A stretch of DNA of 64,000 nt from Streptomyces sp. V4I2. GTDB lineage: Bacteria; Actinomycetota; Actinomycetes; Streptomycetales; Streptomycetaceae. Below the pieces are notes generated by a model, which worked only from the letters and a program-made list of their open reading frames with translations, was not told the DNA's origin and made no database searches. Position numbers and translations under genes: made by a program. The stretch lies in NCBI RefSeq assembly GCF_030817655.1, contig NZ_JAUSZM010000003.1, positions 5,580,001 through 5,644,000 of the forward strand, in the 5' to 3' direction. Positions 26,902-35,586 of the stretch are shown here, in pieces. How positions within the stretch are numbered: position 1 is the first letter of the stretch; every line of letters starts with the position of its first letter.

Positions 26902-28419
26902 ATGACAGCACTCGACCTCAGCAGCCCCGTGGCCGTCGTCGGCACCGGCACCATGGGCCAGGGCATCGCCCAGGTCGCGCTGGTCGCCGGCCATTCCGTA
27001 CGGCTGTACGACGCCGCTCCCGGCCGGGCCCAGGAGGCTGCCGGTGCGATCGGCGCCCGCCTCGACCGGCTCGTCGAGAAGGACCGGCTCGGCGCCGCCG
27101 ACCGGGACGCGGCACGCGCGCGCCTGCTGCCCGCACAGAACCTCGCCGACCTCGCGGACTGCGCCCTCGTCGTCGAGGCCGTCCTGGAGCGGCTGGACGT
27201 CAAGCAGGAGCTGTTCCGCGCGCTGGAGGACGTGGTCGGCGAGGACTGCCTGCTCGCCACCAACACCTCGTCGCTGTCGGTGACGGCCATCGGCGGCGCC
27301 CTGCGCAACCCGGGCCGCCTGGTGGGCCTGCACTTCTTCAACCCCGCGCCGCTGCTGCCCCTGGTGGAGGTCGTCTCCGGGTTCGCCACCGACGTCTCGT
27401 CGGCCACGCGCGCGTACGAGATGGCCCGCGCCTGGGGCAAGACCCCGGTCGCCTGCGCCGACACCCCGGGCTTCATCGTCAACCGCATCGCGCGGCCCTT
27501 CTACGCGGAGGCCCTCGCGGTCCACGAGGCGCAGGGTGCCGAACCCGCCACCATCGACGCGGTCCTGCGCGAGTGCGGCGGCTTCAAGATGGGCGCCTTC
27601 GAACTCACCGACCTCATCGGCCAGGACGTCAACGAGTCGGTCACGCACTCCGTGTGGCAGGCCCTCTTCCAGGACGTGCGGTTCACGCCCTCGCTCGCCC
27701 AGCGCCGCCTGGTCGAGTCGGGCCGGCTCGGCCGCAAGACCGGACGCGGCTGGTACGACTACGCCGACGATGCAGACCGTCCCGAACCGCACACCGCGGA
27801 ACCGGCCCAGCCGCCCGCGTACGTCGTCGCCGAGGGCGACCTGGGCCCCGCCGCCGAACTGCTCAACCTGGTCCGCGAGGCGGGCATCCCGGTCCGCGAG
27901 GACGACGAGGACCACGGCACCCGCCTGGTGCTGCCGAGCGGCGGCCAGCTGGCCCTCGCCGACGGACAGACCTCGGTCGAGTTCCGGGACGTCGTCTACT
28001 TCGACCTCGCGCTCGACTACCGTCGCGCCACCCGCATCGCCCTGTCCGCCTCCCAGGACACCGCCCAGCAGACCCTCGCCGAGGCCGTCGGCCTCTTCCA
28101 GGCGCTCGGCAAGCAGGTCAGCGTCATCGGTGACGTCCCCGGCATGATCGTGGCGCGTACGGTCGCGCGCATCGTCGACCTGGCGCACGACGCCGTCGCC
28201 AAGGGCGTGGCCACCGAGGAGGACATCGACACCGCGATGCGCCTCGGGGTCAACTACCCCCTGGGCCCCTTCGAGTGGAGCCGCCGGCTCGGCCGCAACT
28301 GGGCCTACGCCCTCCTCGACGACCTGCACATGCGCGACCCCTCGGGGCGCTATGCGCCGTCCCTCGCGCTGTACCGCCACGCGTACGCCACCGACAAGCG
28401 GGAGGGCAGCACCTCATGA
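26902..28419 (+). CDS. paaH: 3-hydroxyacyl-CoA dehydrogenase PaaH
   Basis: This 505-residue NAD-dependent dehydrogenase oxidises 3-hydroxyadipyl-CoA late in the phenylacetate pathway. The N-terminal Rossmann domain has VAVVGTGTMGQGIAQVAL, followed by TNTSSLSVT and GLHFFNPAPLLPLVEVV. Two 3HCDH C-terminal domains follow (about 190-285 with DTPGFIVNRIARPF, and 410-495 with DVPGMIVARTVARI and LGVNYPLGPFEW), as in double-domain PaaH proteins. Its stop overlaps the paaR start (ATGA). Confidence 0.93.
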   Translation: MTALDLSSPVAVVGTGTMGQGIAQVALVAGHSVRLYDAAPGRAQEAAGAIGARLDRLVEKDRLGAADRDAARARLLPAQNLADLADCALVVEAVLERLDVKQELFRALEDVVGEDCLLATNTSSLSVTAIGGALRNPGRLVGLHFFNPAPLLPLVEVVSGFATDVSSATRAYEMARAWGKTPVACADTPGFIVNRIARPFYAEALAVHEAQGAEPATIDAVLRECGGFKMGAFELTDLIGQDVNESVTHSVWQALFQDVRFTPSLAQRRLVESGRLGRKTGRGWYDYADDADRPEPHTAEPAQPPAYVVAEGDLGPAAELLNLVREAGIPVREDDEDHGTRLVLPSGGQLALADGQTSVEFRDVVYFDLALDYRRATRIALSASQDTAQQTLAEAVGLFQALGKQVSVIGDVPGMIVARTVARIVDLAHDAVAKGVATEEDIDTAMRLGVNYPLGPFEWSRRLGRNWAYALLDDLHMRDPSGRYAPSLALYRHAYATDKREGSTS

Positions 28420-29006
28420 CCACCGCCAAGCGCGACACGTACACACCGGAGACGCTGCTGTCCGTCGCCGTCCAGGTCTTCAACGAACGCGGCTACGACG
28501 GCACCTCCATGGAGCACCTGTCCAAGGCGGCCGGCATCTCCAAGTCGTCGATATACCACCACGTCTCCGGCAAGGAGGAACTGCTGCGCCGCGCCGTCAG
28601 CCGGGCGCTGGACGGCCTCTTCGGGATCCTCGACGAGGAGCACGCGCGCGTGGGGCGTTCCGCCGAGCGCCTGGAGTACGTCGTACGGCGCATGGTCGAG
28701 GTGCTCATCGCCGAACTGCCGTACGTGACGCTGTTGCTGCGCGTGCGCGGCAACACCGGTACCGAGCGGTGGGCCCTGGAGCGGCGTCGCGACTTCGACC
28801 ACCGGGTCGCCGAGCTGCTCAAGGCGGCGGCCGCCGACGGGGACGTGCGCGGCGACGTGGAGGTACGGCTCGCGACGCGGCTCGTCTTCGGGATGATCAA
28901 CTCGATTGTGGAGTGGTACCGGCCGGACGGACGGGGCATGAACGAGCGCGAGGTCGCCGACGCCGTCGCGCGGTTGGTGTTCTCAGGGCTTCGCGAGGAG
29001 TACTGA
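28416..29006 (+). CDS. paaR: TetR-family regulator of phenylacetate catabolism (PaaR)
   Basis: This 196-residue TetR repressor has an N-terminal DNA-binding domain with LLSVAVQVFNERGYDGTSMEHLSKAAGISKSSIYHHVSGKEELLRRAV and a helical ligand domain. It is translated with paaH through an ATGA overlap. The copies of the 14-bp palindrome at the paaA and paaN/paaH promoters make it the likely repressor, relieved by phenylacetyl-CoA as known for PaaR in other actinobacteria. It is convergent with bkdR, with 2 bases between the stops. Confidence 0.88.
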   Translation: MTTAKRDTYTPETLLSVAVQVFNERGYDGTSMEHLSKAAGISKSSIYHHVSGKEELLRRAVSRALDGLFGILDEEHARVGRSAERLEYVVRRMVEVLIAELPYVTLLLRVRGNTGTERWALERRRDFDHRVAELLKAAAADGDVRGDVEVRLATRLVFGMINSIVEWYRPDGRGMNEREVADAVARLVFSGLREEY

Positions 29007-29008
29007 CG

Positions 29009-29509
29009 TCAGCCCTGCGGTTCCAGGTCCTCCTCCTCGAACACCAGCAGCGTGCGCGTGCTGAGCACCTCGGGGATCGCCTGGAGGCGGGTGAGCACCA
29101 GCTCGCGCAGGGCCCTGTTGTCGGACGTGTGCACCAGGAGCAGTACGTCGAAGTCGCCGCCCACCAGGGCGATGTGGGAGGCGCCGGGCAGCTGTCTGAG
29201 CTGCTCGCGGACCGTGCGCCAGGAGTTCTGGACGATCTTCAGCGTGATGTACGCCGAGGTGCCCTGACCTGCGCGTTCATGGTTGACGCGGGCCCCGAAG
29301 CCGCGGATGACGCCGTCCTCGATGAGGCGGTTGATGCGGGCGTAGGCGTTGGCGCGCGAGACATGGACCCGTTCGGCGACCGACCTTATCGACGCGCGGC
29401 CGTCCGCCTGGAGCATCTGCAGGATGTCCAGATCGATGGGATCGAGCGGGCGTGCGGGCGGCTGGGGGCCGCTGCCGTCCGGGCTCTCGGCCATTTGTTC
29501 AGATGCCAT
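29009..29509 (-). CDS. bkdR: Lrp/AsnC-family regulator BkdR
   Basis: This 166-residue feast-or-famine regulator has a helix-turn-helix with LDPIDLDILQMLQADGRASIRSVAERVHVSRANAYARINRLIEDGVI and an alpha/beta effector domain (HIALVGGDFDVLLLVHTSDNRALRELVLTRLQAIPEVLSTRTLLVFEE). It is divergent from bkdABC copy 1, the arrangement described for BkdR of Streptomyces. ATG 29509 is favoured by a GGCGGGGG site; ATG 29494 and 29530 are alternatives. Confidence 0.9.
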   Translation of the reverse strand: MASEQMAESPDGSGPQPPARPLDPIDLDILQMLQADGRASIRSVAERVHVSRANAYARINRLIEDGVIRGFGARVNHERAGQGTSAYITLKIVQNSWRTVREQLRQLPGASHIALVGGDFDVLLLVHTSDNRALRELVLTRLQAIPEVLSTRTLLVFEEEDLEPQG

Positions 29510-29567
29510 GCGCCCCCGCCTCTCTACCATGGACGTACTGCGTTCATTTGAGGCTGTGCAGAACCGT

Positions 29568-29624
29568 TTGTCCACAGCCTGAGGGTGCCGGTAGCCAAAA
29601 TGTGCCGACGACCGAACAATCGGT
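29568..29624. promoter_or_regulatory. bkdR/bkdA divergent promoter with PaaR-like box and DnaA-like box
   Basis: ACCGAACAATCGGT at 29611-29624 differs by one base from the PaaR-type palindromes of the paa promoters and lies 60 bases before bkdA. TTGTCCACA at 29568-29576 matches the Streptomyces DnaA box. Both fall in the 174-base gap between bkdR and bkdA. Confidence 0.5.
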
Positions 29625-29683
29625 AGGTGAGGCGCATCACACCCGTGGCGCGCCTGAAGCCGCTCCCACGAGGAGGTGCCGTC

Positions 29684-30817
29684 ATGACGGTCATGGAGCA
29701 GCGGGGCGCTTACAAGCCGACCCCGCCGCCCGCCTGGCAGCCCCGCACCGACCCCGCGCCGCTGCTGCCCGACGTGCGTCCGTACCGCGTCCTCGGCACC
29801 GAGGCGGCCGCGCAGGCCGATCCCGGGCTGCTGCGCCGTCTGTACGCCGAACTGGTACGCGGCCGCCGGTACAACGCGCAGGCCACGGCTCTCACCAAGC
29901 AGGGCCGCCTGGCGGTCTACCCGTCCAGCACCGGTCAGGAGGCCTGCGAGGTCGCCGCCGCGCTGGTCCTCGAGGACCGCGACTGGCTCTTCCCCAGCTA
30001 CCGCGACACCCTCGCGGCCGTCGCCCGCGGCGTGGACCCCGTCCAGGCCCTCACCCTCCTGCGCGGCGACTGGCACACCGGCTACGACCCGCGCGAGCAC
30101 CGCGTGGCCCCCCTGTGCACCCCCCTCGCCACCCAGCTCCCGCACGCCGTCGGCCTCGCGCACGCCGCCCGCCTCAAGGGCGACGACGTGGTCGCGCTGG
30201 CGATGGTCGGCGACGGCGGCTCCAGTGAGGGCGACTTCCACGAGGCGCTGAACTTCGCCGCCGTCTGGCAGGCCCCGGTCGTCTTCCTCGTCCAGAACAA
30301 CGGCTTCGCCATCTCCGTCCCGCTCGCCAAGCAGACCGCGGCCCCGTCGCTGGCCCACAAGGCCGTCGGCTACGGCATGCCCGGCCGCCTGGTCGACGGC
30401 AACGACGCCGCCGCCGTGCACCAGGTCCTCGCCGACGCCGTACGGCGCGCGCGCGAGGGCGGCGGTCCCACGCTGGTCGAGGCGATCACGTACCGCGTCG
30501 AGGCCCACACCAACGCCGACGACGCGACCCGCTACCGCGGTGACGCCGAGGTCGAGACCTGGCGCGGGCACGACCCGATCGCCCTTCTGGAGCACGAGCT
30601 GACCGAGCGGGGCCTCCTCGACGAGGAGGGCATCCAGGCGGCCCGGAACGCCGCCGAGACCATGGCCGCCGACCTGCGTGAGCGCATGAACCAGGACCCG
30701 CCGCTCGACCCCATGGACCTGTTCGCCCACGTGTACGCGGAGCCCACCTCGCAACTGCGCGAGCAGCAGGCACAGTTGCGTGCCGAGCTGGCGGCGGGAC
30801 AGGAAGGGGCGCACTGA
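29684..30817 (+). CDS. bkdA: Branched-chain 2-oxo acid dehydrogenase E1 alpha, copy 1
   Basis: This 377-residue thiamin-diphosphate-dependent E1 alpha subunit has the cofactor motif GDGGSSEGDFHEALNFAAVWQAPVVFLVQNN. The substrate and phosphorylation-loop region is YRVEAHTNADDATRYR. It decarboxylates 2-oxo acids from Val, Leu and Ile to feed branched acyl-CoA primers to fatty acid and polyketide synthesis. ATG 29684 has GAGGAGG upstream, and its stop shares one base with the next start. A pyruvate-specific role cannot be excluded, but the divergent bkdR supports branched-chain substrates. Confidence 0.92.
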   Translation: MTVMEQRGAYKPTPPPAWQPRTDPAPLLPDVRPYRVLGTEAAAQADPGLLRRLYAELVRGRRYNAQATALTKQGRLAVYPSSTGQEACEVAAALVLEDRDWLFPSYRDTLAAVARGVDPVQALTLLRGDWHTGYDPREHRVAPLCTPLATQLPHAVGLAHAARLKGDDVVALAMVGDGGSSEGDFHEALNFAAVWQAPVVFLVQNNGFAISVPLAKQTAAPSLAHKAVGYGMPGRLVDGNDAAAVHQVLADAVRRAREGGGPTLVEAITYRVEAHTNADDATRYRGDAEVETWRGHDPIALLEHELTERGLLDEEGIQAARNAAETMAADLRERMNQDPPLDPMDLFAHVYAEPTSQLREQQAQLRAELAAGQEGAH

Positions 30818-31821
30818 TGACCACCGTCGCCCTCAAGCCGGCCACCATGGCGCAGGCCCTCACGCGCGCGATGCGCGACGCCATGGCCGCCGACCCGACC
30901 GTGCACGTCATGGGCGAGGACGTCGGCACCCTCGGCGGTGTCTTCCGGGTCACCGACGGGCTCGCCAAGGAGTTCGGCGAGGACCGCTGCACGGACACCC
31001 CGCTGGCCGAGGCGGGCATCCTCGGCACTGCGGTCGGCATGGCGATGTACGGGCTGCGCCCGGTGGTGGAGATGCAGTTCGACGCGTTCGCCTACCCGGC
31101 GTTCGAGCAGCTGATCAGCCATGTGTCGAGGATGCGCAACCGCACCCGCGGCGCGATGCCGCTCCCGCTGACCATCCGGGTCCCCTACGGCGGCGGCATC
31201 GGCGGGGTCGAGCACCACAGCGACTCGTCCGAGGCGTACTACATGGCGACTCCGGGCCTCCATGTCGTCACGCCCGCCACGGTCGCCGACGCCTACGGCC
31301 TGCTGCGCGCCGCCATCGCCTCCGACGACCCGGTCGTCTTCCTCGAACCCAAGCGCCTGTACTGGTCCAAGGACTCCTGGAACCCGGACGACCCGCAGAC
31401 CGTTGAACCGATAGGCCGCGCGGTGGTGCGGCGCTCGGGCCGGAGCGCCACACTCATCACGTACGGGCCGTCCGTGCCCGTCTGCCTCGAAGCCGCCGAG
31501 GCAGCCCGGGAAGAGGGCTGGGACCTCGAAGTCGTCGACCTGCGCTCCCTGGTGCCGTTCGACGACGAAACGGTCTGCGCCTCGGTACGGCGGACCGGGC
31601 GAGCGGTCGTCGTACACGAGTCGGGCGGGTTCGGCGGGCCGGGCGGGGAGATCGCAGCCCGTGTCACGGAGCGCTGCTTCCACTGTCTGGAGGCGCCGGT
31701 GCTGCGCGTGGCCGGGTTCGACATCCCCTACCCGCCGCCGATGCTGGAGCGTCACCACCTGCCCGGCGTGGACCGGATCCTGGATGCCGTGGGGCGTCTG
31801 CAATGGGAGGCCGAGGGCTGA
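30817..31821 (+). CDS. bkdB: Branched-chain 2-oxo acid dehydrogenase E1 beta, copy 1
   Basis: This 334-residue transketolase-like E1 beta subunit shows MGEDVGTLGGVFRVTDGL, DTPLAEAGILGTAVGMAMYGLRPVVEMQFDAFAYPAFEQLISH, PYGGGIGGVEHHSDSSEAYY and the C-terminal HESGGFGGPGGEIAARVTERCF. It is coupled to both neighbours by TGATG overlaps and forms the alpha2beta2 E1 with bkdA. Confidence 0.93.
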   Translation: MTTVALKPATMAQALTRAMRDAMAADPTVHVMGEDVGTLGGVFRVTDGLAKEFGEDRCTDTPLAEAGILGTAVGMAMYGLRPVVEMQFDAFAYPAFEQLISHVSRMRNRTRGAMPLPLTIRVPYGGGIGGVEHHSDSSEAYYMATPGLHVVTPATVADAYGLLRAAIASDDPVVFLEPKRLYWSKDSWNPDDPQTVEPIGRAVVRRSGRSATLITYGPSVPVCLEAAEAAREEGWDLEVVDLRSLVPFDDETVCASVRRTGRAVVVHESGGFGGPGGEIAARVTERCFHCLEAPVLRVAGFDIPYPPPMLERHHLPGVDRILDAVGRLQWEAEG

Positions 31822-33185
31822 TGGCACAAGTGCTCGAGTTCAAGCTCCCCGACCTCGGGGAGGGGCTCACCGAGGCGGGAATCGTCCGCTGGTTGGTCGA
31901 GGTCGGCGACGTCGTCGCCGTCGACCAGCCCGTGGTCGAGGTCGAGACGGCCAAGGCGATGGTCGAGGTGCCCTGCCCCTACGCAGGGGTCGTCACCGCC
32001 CGCTTCGGCGAGGAGGGCACGGAACTGCCCGTCGGGGCGCCGCTGATCACGGTCGCCGTGGGTGCGCCGGCCTCCGGCGCCCCGGCCGAGGGCTCGGGCA
32101 ACGTGCTCGTCGGATACGGCACGTCTCAGGCGCCCGCGCGTCGCCGCAGGGTGCGGCCGGGACAGCCTGCCCCGGCAGCCGCTGTGGCGAACGGTCAGGT
32201 CGGCGCCTCCGAGCCGGTCGACGGTCCGGTTCCGGTGATCTCGCCGTTGGTGCGCCGCCTCGCCCGCGAGAACGGCCTCGACCTCAGGGAGCTGAACGGC
32301 TCCGGGCCCGACGGGCTGATCCTGCGGGCCGACGTCGAGTACGCACTGCGGGCCGCCGCCGCGCAGGGGCGTACGGCGGTCCCGGCCGGGCATACGGCGA
32401 TGCCGTCAGCCGACGAACACCACCTGCCCGTGGCGCCGACCACCACCGCCACCCCGGCCCCCTCCGCACCGAAGGCACCGAACGCACCTACCGCCGCAGC
32501 CACCCGCATCCCCCTCAAGGGCATCCAGGGCGCCGCAGCCGACAAACTCTCCCGCAGCCGGCGCGAGATCCCGGACGCCACCTGCTGGGTGGATGCCGAC
32601 GCCACGGAACTCATGCGGGCGCGCACCGCGATGAACGCCGCCGCAGGGCCGAAGATCTCCCTCCTCGCCCTCCTGGCCCGCATCTGCACCGCCGCCCTGG
32701 CCCGTTACCCCGAGCTCAACTCCACCGTGGACATGGAGGCCAGGGAGATCGTCCGGCTCGACGCCGTGCACCTCGGGTTCGCCGCGCAGACCGAGCGGGG
32801 ACTCGTCGTGCCCGTCGTACGGGACGCGCAGGCGCGGGACGCTCAGTCGCTGACCGCGGAGTTCGCCCGGCTGACCGAGTCGGCCCGCGCGGGCCGACTC
32901 ACCCCCCGGGAACTGACCGGCGGCACCTTCACGCTGAACAACTATGGAGTGTTCGGCGTCGACGGCTCCACGCCGATCATCAACCACCCCGAGGCCGCCA
33001 TGCTCGGCATCGGCCGCATAGTGCCCAAGCCCTGGGTGCACGAGGGCGAGCTGGCGGTGCGCCAGGTCGTCCAGCTCTCGCTCACCTTCGACCACCGGGT
33101 GTGCGACGGCGGCACGGCAGGCGGCTTCCTGCGGTACGTGGCGGACTGCGTGGAACAGCCGACGGTCCTCCTGCGCACCCTCTGA
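31821..33185 (+). CDS. bkdC: Branched-chain 2-oxo acid dehydrogenase E2 (dihydrolipoyl acyltransferase), copy 1
   Basis: This 454-residue acyltransferase core has one lipoyl domain with Lys45 in VETAKAMVEV, an Ala/Pro linker, a peripheral subunit-binding domain (ISPLVRRLARENGLDLRELNGSGPDGLILRADVEYA), a second Pro/Ala/Thr linker, and a catalytic domain ending in FDHRVCDGG (His425, Asp429). It transfers the acyl group to CoA. It is the last gene of the operon; the E3 lipoamide dehydrogenase is not encoded here. Confidence 0.93.
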   Translation: MAQVLEFKLPDLGEGLTEAGIVRWLVEVGDVVAVDQPVVEVETAKAMVEVPCPYAGVVTARFGEEGTELPVGAPLITVAVGAPASGAPAEGSGNVLVGYGTSQAPARRRRVRPGQPAPAAAVANGQVGASEPVDGPVPVISPLVRRLARENGLDLRELNGSGPDGLILRADVEYALRAAAAQGRTAVPAGHTAMPSADEHHLPVAPTTTATPAPSAPKAPNAPTAAATRIPLKGIQGAAADKLSRSRREIPDATCWVDADATELMRARTAMNAAAGPKISLLALLARICTAALARYPELNSTVDMEAREIVRLDAVHLGFAAQTERGLVVPVVRDAQARDAQSLTAEFARLTESARAGRLTPRELTGGTFTLNNYGVFGVDGSTPIINHPEAAMLGIGRIVPKPWVHEGELAVRQVVQLSLTFDHRVCDGGTAGGFLRYVADCVEQPTVLLRTL

Positions 33186-33265
33186 TCACGCCGTGACGGC
33201 GAGACCCTCCCGCCTTCCCTGTGATCGGCGTTCCCTGTGATCGCGGCGGCACGCATACTCGGGGG

Positions 33266-34183
33266 GTGACCGCCAACGAGCCGCACCTGGCTGACGCCGA
33301 GTACGACGCCGTCGTACTCGCCGGCGGTGCCGCCCGGCGGCTCGGCGGTGCGGACAAACCCGGCGTACGGGTGGGCGGGCGGGCGCTGCTCGACCGGGTG
33401 CTCGCCGCCTGCGCCGACGCGCGTACCACCGTCGTCGTCGCCGATCCCCGGCCGACCGCGCGGCCCGCGACCTGGGCACGCGAGGATCCGCCCGGCGGCG
33501 GACCGGTGGCCGCACTCGACGCCGGGCTGCGGCACACCACGGCCGAGCAGGTCGTCGTCCTCTCCGCCGACCTGCCGTTCCTCGGCGAGGCGACGGTACG
33601 GCGGCTGCTGACCGCCCTCGGGGCGACCGGCGCCGACGGCGTGCTGCTGACCGACGCCGACGGCCGCGACCAGCCGCTGGTGGCCGCGTACCGCGCGCCC
33701 GCACTGCGCCGGGAGCTGGCCGCCCTCGTCAAGGCGCACGGCAGCGCGAACGGGCTGCCTCTGCGCCGGCTCACCGCCGGTCTCGACCTCACCCGCGTCC
33801 CGGACCCCGTCGCGTCCTTCGACTGCGACACCTGGGACGACATCGCCACTGCCAGGGCACGCATCAGGGAGCATGGGCACGTGTTGGATGAATGGATTTC
33901 CGCAGTCAAGGACGAGCTGGGCATCGACCTCGACGTCGACACCGGTGTGCTGCTCGACCTCGCCCGTGACGCCGCCCACGGCGTCGCGAGGCCCGCGGCA
34001 CCGCTGACCACCTTCCTCGTCGGCTACGCGGCCGCGCAGGCCGGGGGAGGCCCTCAGGCGGTGGCCGAGGCGTCCCGCAAGGCCGCCGCCCTCGCCCTCC
34101 GCTGGGCGGACGAGGACACCGCCGACGCCAAGCCGGACAAGGCCCCCGACGCCACGCCGGACGCCCGCCCGGACGCCGGATGA
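33266..34183 (+). CDS. MobA-like NTP transferase fused to DUF6457
   Basis: This is a 305-residue protein. Residues 1-205 form a MobA-like nucleotidyltransferase: VVLAGGAARRLGGADKP (nucleotide loop), LSADLPFL and SFDCDTWDDIATARA, expected to attach GMP to molybdopterin. Residues about 210-290 are a helical DUF6457 domain (LDEWISAVKDELGIDLDVDTGVLLDLARDAAHGVARPAAPLTTFLVGYAAA). The C-terminus is an Asp/Pro/Ala repeat. GTG 33266 follows a -10-like CATACT by six bases, so it is probably leaderless. ATGA overlap with moeA supports a molybdenum cofactor role. Confidence 0.85.
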   Translation: MTANEPHLADAEYDAVVLAGGAARRLGGADKPGVRVGGRALLDRVLAACADARTTVVVADPRPTARPATWAREDPPGGGPVAALDAGLRHTTAEQVVVLSADLPFLGEATVRRLLTALGATGADGVLLTDADGRDQPLVAAYRAPALRRELAALVKAHGSANGLPLRRLTAGLDLTRVPDPVASFDCDTWDDIATARARIREHGHVLDEWISAVKDELGIDLDVDTGVLLDLARDAAHGVARPAAPLTTFLVGYAAAQAGGGPQAVAEASRKAAALALRWADEDTADAKPDKAPDATPDARPDAG

Positions 34184-35583
34184 CCCCCCGCGCCGCCCGG
34201 ACCGGCGAGAACGCCGAGAACGCCGAGGACACCGAGGACGCCGAGGACTTCGACGTCGAGGAGGTGCTCGCCCTCGTGAAGGAAGGGAACGGCCACGCCG
34301 CCGGTGATCACGTGCCCGCACCCGCCCCGCAAGCCGGCCGGCACGGCGCGTCTTCCCCACCGGACCCCCGCCACCGGGCCACCCCCTGGCCCGAGGCCCG
34401 CGCGATCGCCACCCGCGCCGCCCGGTCCGCCACCCGCGGCACCGACCGCGCCCTCGTCTCCGTCGTCCTCGACGACGCCCTCGGCCTCACCCTGGCCGCC
34501 CCCCTCACCGCCCTCACCGACCTGCCCTCCTTCGACACCTCGGCGATGGACGGCTGGGCGGTCGCGGGCCCCGGCCCCTGGGCCGTACGGGAGGAGGGCC
34601 TACTCGCCGGACGCGCGGAGCCCGAGCCGCTCACCGACGGCGAGGCCGTCCGGATCGCCACCGGCGCCCGCATCCCCCTCGACACCACCGCCGTCCTGCG
34701 CAGCGAGCACGGCCGCACCGACGACAAGGGTCACCTCCACGCCACCCGCGAGATGGCGCACGGCCAGGACATCCGCCCGCGCGGCCAGGAGTGCCGCAGC
34801 GGCGACCACCTCCTGCCGGCCGGCACCCTCGTCACCCCGGCGGTGCTCGGCCTCGCCGCGGCCGCCGGATACGACACCCTCACCGCCGTACCCCGCCCCC
34901 GCGTCGAAGTCCTCGTCCTCGGCGACGAGTTGCTCACCGAGGGCAAGCCGCACGACGGGCTGATCAGGGACGCGCTCGGCCCGATGCTCCCGCCCTGGCT
35001 GCGCGCGCTCGGCGCCGAGGTCACCGCCGTACGCCGGCTCGGCGACGACGCCAAGGCGCTCCACAAGGCGATCACCACCTCGGGCTCCGACGTGATCGTC
35101 ACCACCGGCGGCACCGCCTCCGGCCCCGTCGACCACGTCCACCCCACTCTTCGGCGCATCGGCGCCGAACTCCTGGTGGACGGCGTCAAGGTGCGCCCCG
35201 GCCACCCCATGCTGCTGGCCCGCACCAAGGAGAACCAGCACCTCGTCGGCCTGCCCGGCAACCCTCTCGCGGCCGTCTCCGGTCTGCTCACGCTCGCCGA
35301 GCCCCTGCTGCGCACCCTCGCGGCACGCCCCGCTCCGGAGCCGTACACGCTGCCGCTGCGGGACGAGGCGCACGGTCATCCGCACGACACCCGGCTCATC
35401 CCTGTGGTCCTGCGCGGTGACAGTGCCGTGCCGCTGCACTACAACGGTCCGGCGATGCTGCGGGGCATCGCGGGGTCCGACGCCCTGGCCGTCGTACCAC
35501 CGGGCGGGGCGCGGCCCGGTGAGGAGACGGAACTGCTCGACCTGCCCTGGGCCACGGCCGGAATCGGGGTGTGTTTCACGTGA
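34180..35583 (+). CDS. moeA: Molybdopterin molybdotransferase MoeA
   Basis: This 467-residue protein inserts molybdate into adenylylated molybdopterin. Landmarks are LPSFDTSAMDGWAV, GEAVRIATGARIPLDTTAVLRSEH, VEVLVLGDELLTEG, VIVTTGGTASGPVDHV and VGLPGNPLAAVSGLLTLAEPLL. An N-terminal extension of about 60 residues is rich in Glu/Asp/Ala (ENAENAEDTEDAED) and is not part of the fold. The 3' end contains the parS palindrome and overlaps the start region of the potassium channel gene. Confidence 0.92.
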   Translation: MTPRAARTGENAENAEDTEDAEDFDVEEVLALVKEGNGHAAGDHVPAPAPQAGRHGASSPPDPRHRATPWPEARAIATRAARSATRGTDRALVSVVLDDALGLTLAAPLTALTDLPSFDTSAMDGWAVAGPGPWAVREEGLLAGRAEPEPLTDGEAVRIATGARIPLDTTAVLRSEHGRTDDKGHLHATREMAHGQDIRPRGQECRSGDHLLPAGTLVTPAVLGLAAAAGYDTLTAVPRPRVEVLVLGDELLTEGKPHDGLIRDALGPMLPPWLRALGAEVTAVRRLGDDAKALHKAITTSGSDVIVTTGGTASGPVDHVHPTLRRIGAELLVDGVKVRPGHPMLLARTKENQHLVGLPGNPLAAVSGLLTLAEPLLRTLAARPAPEPYTLPLRDEAHGHPHDTRLIPVVLRGDSAVPLHYNGPAMLRGIAGSDALAVVPPGGARPGEETELLDLPWATAGIGVCFT

Positions 35584-35586
35584 AAC
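35573..35586. promoter_or_regulatory. parS: parS centromere-like site (ParB binding)
   Basis: GTTTCACGTGAAAC is a perfect 14-bp palindrome identical to the core of streptomycete and Bacillus parS. It spans the last codons of moeA and the GTG start of the channel gene. ParB loads on such sites near oriC to segregate chromosomes. ParB and oriC are not in the window. Confidence 0.8.
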
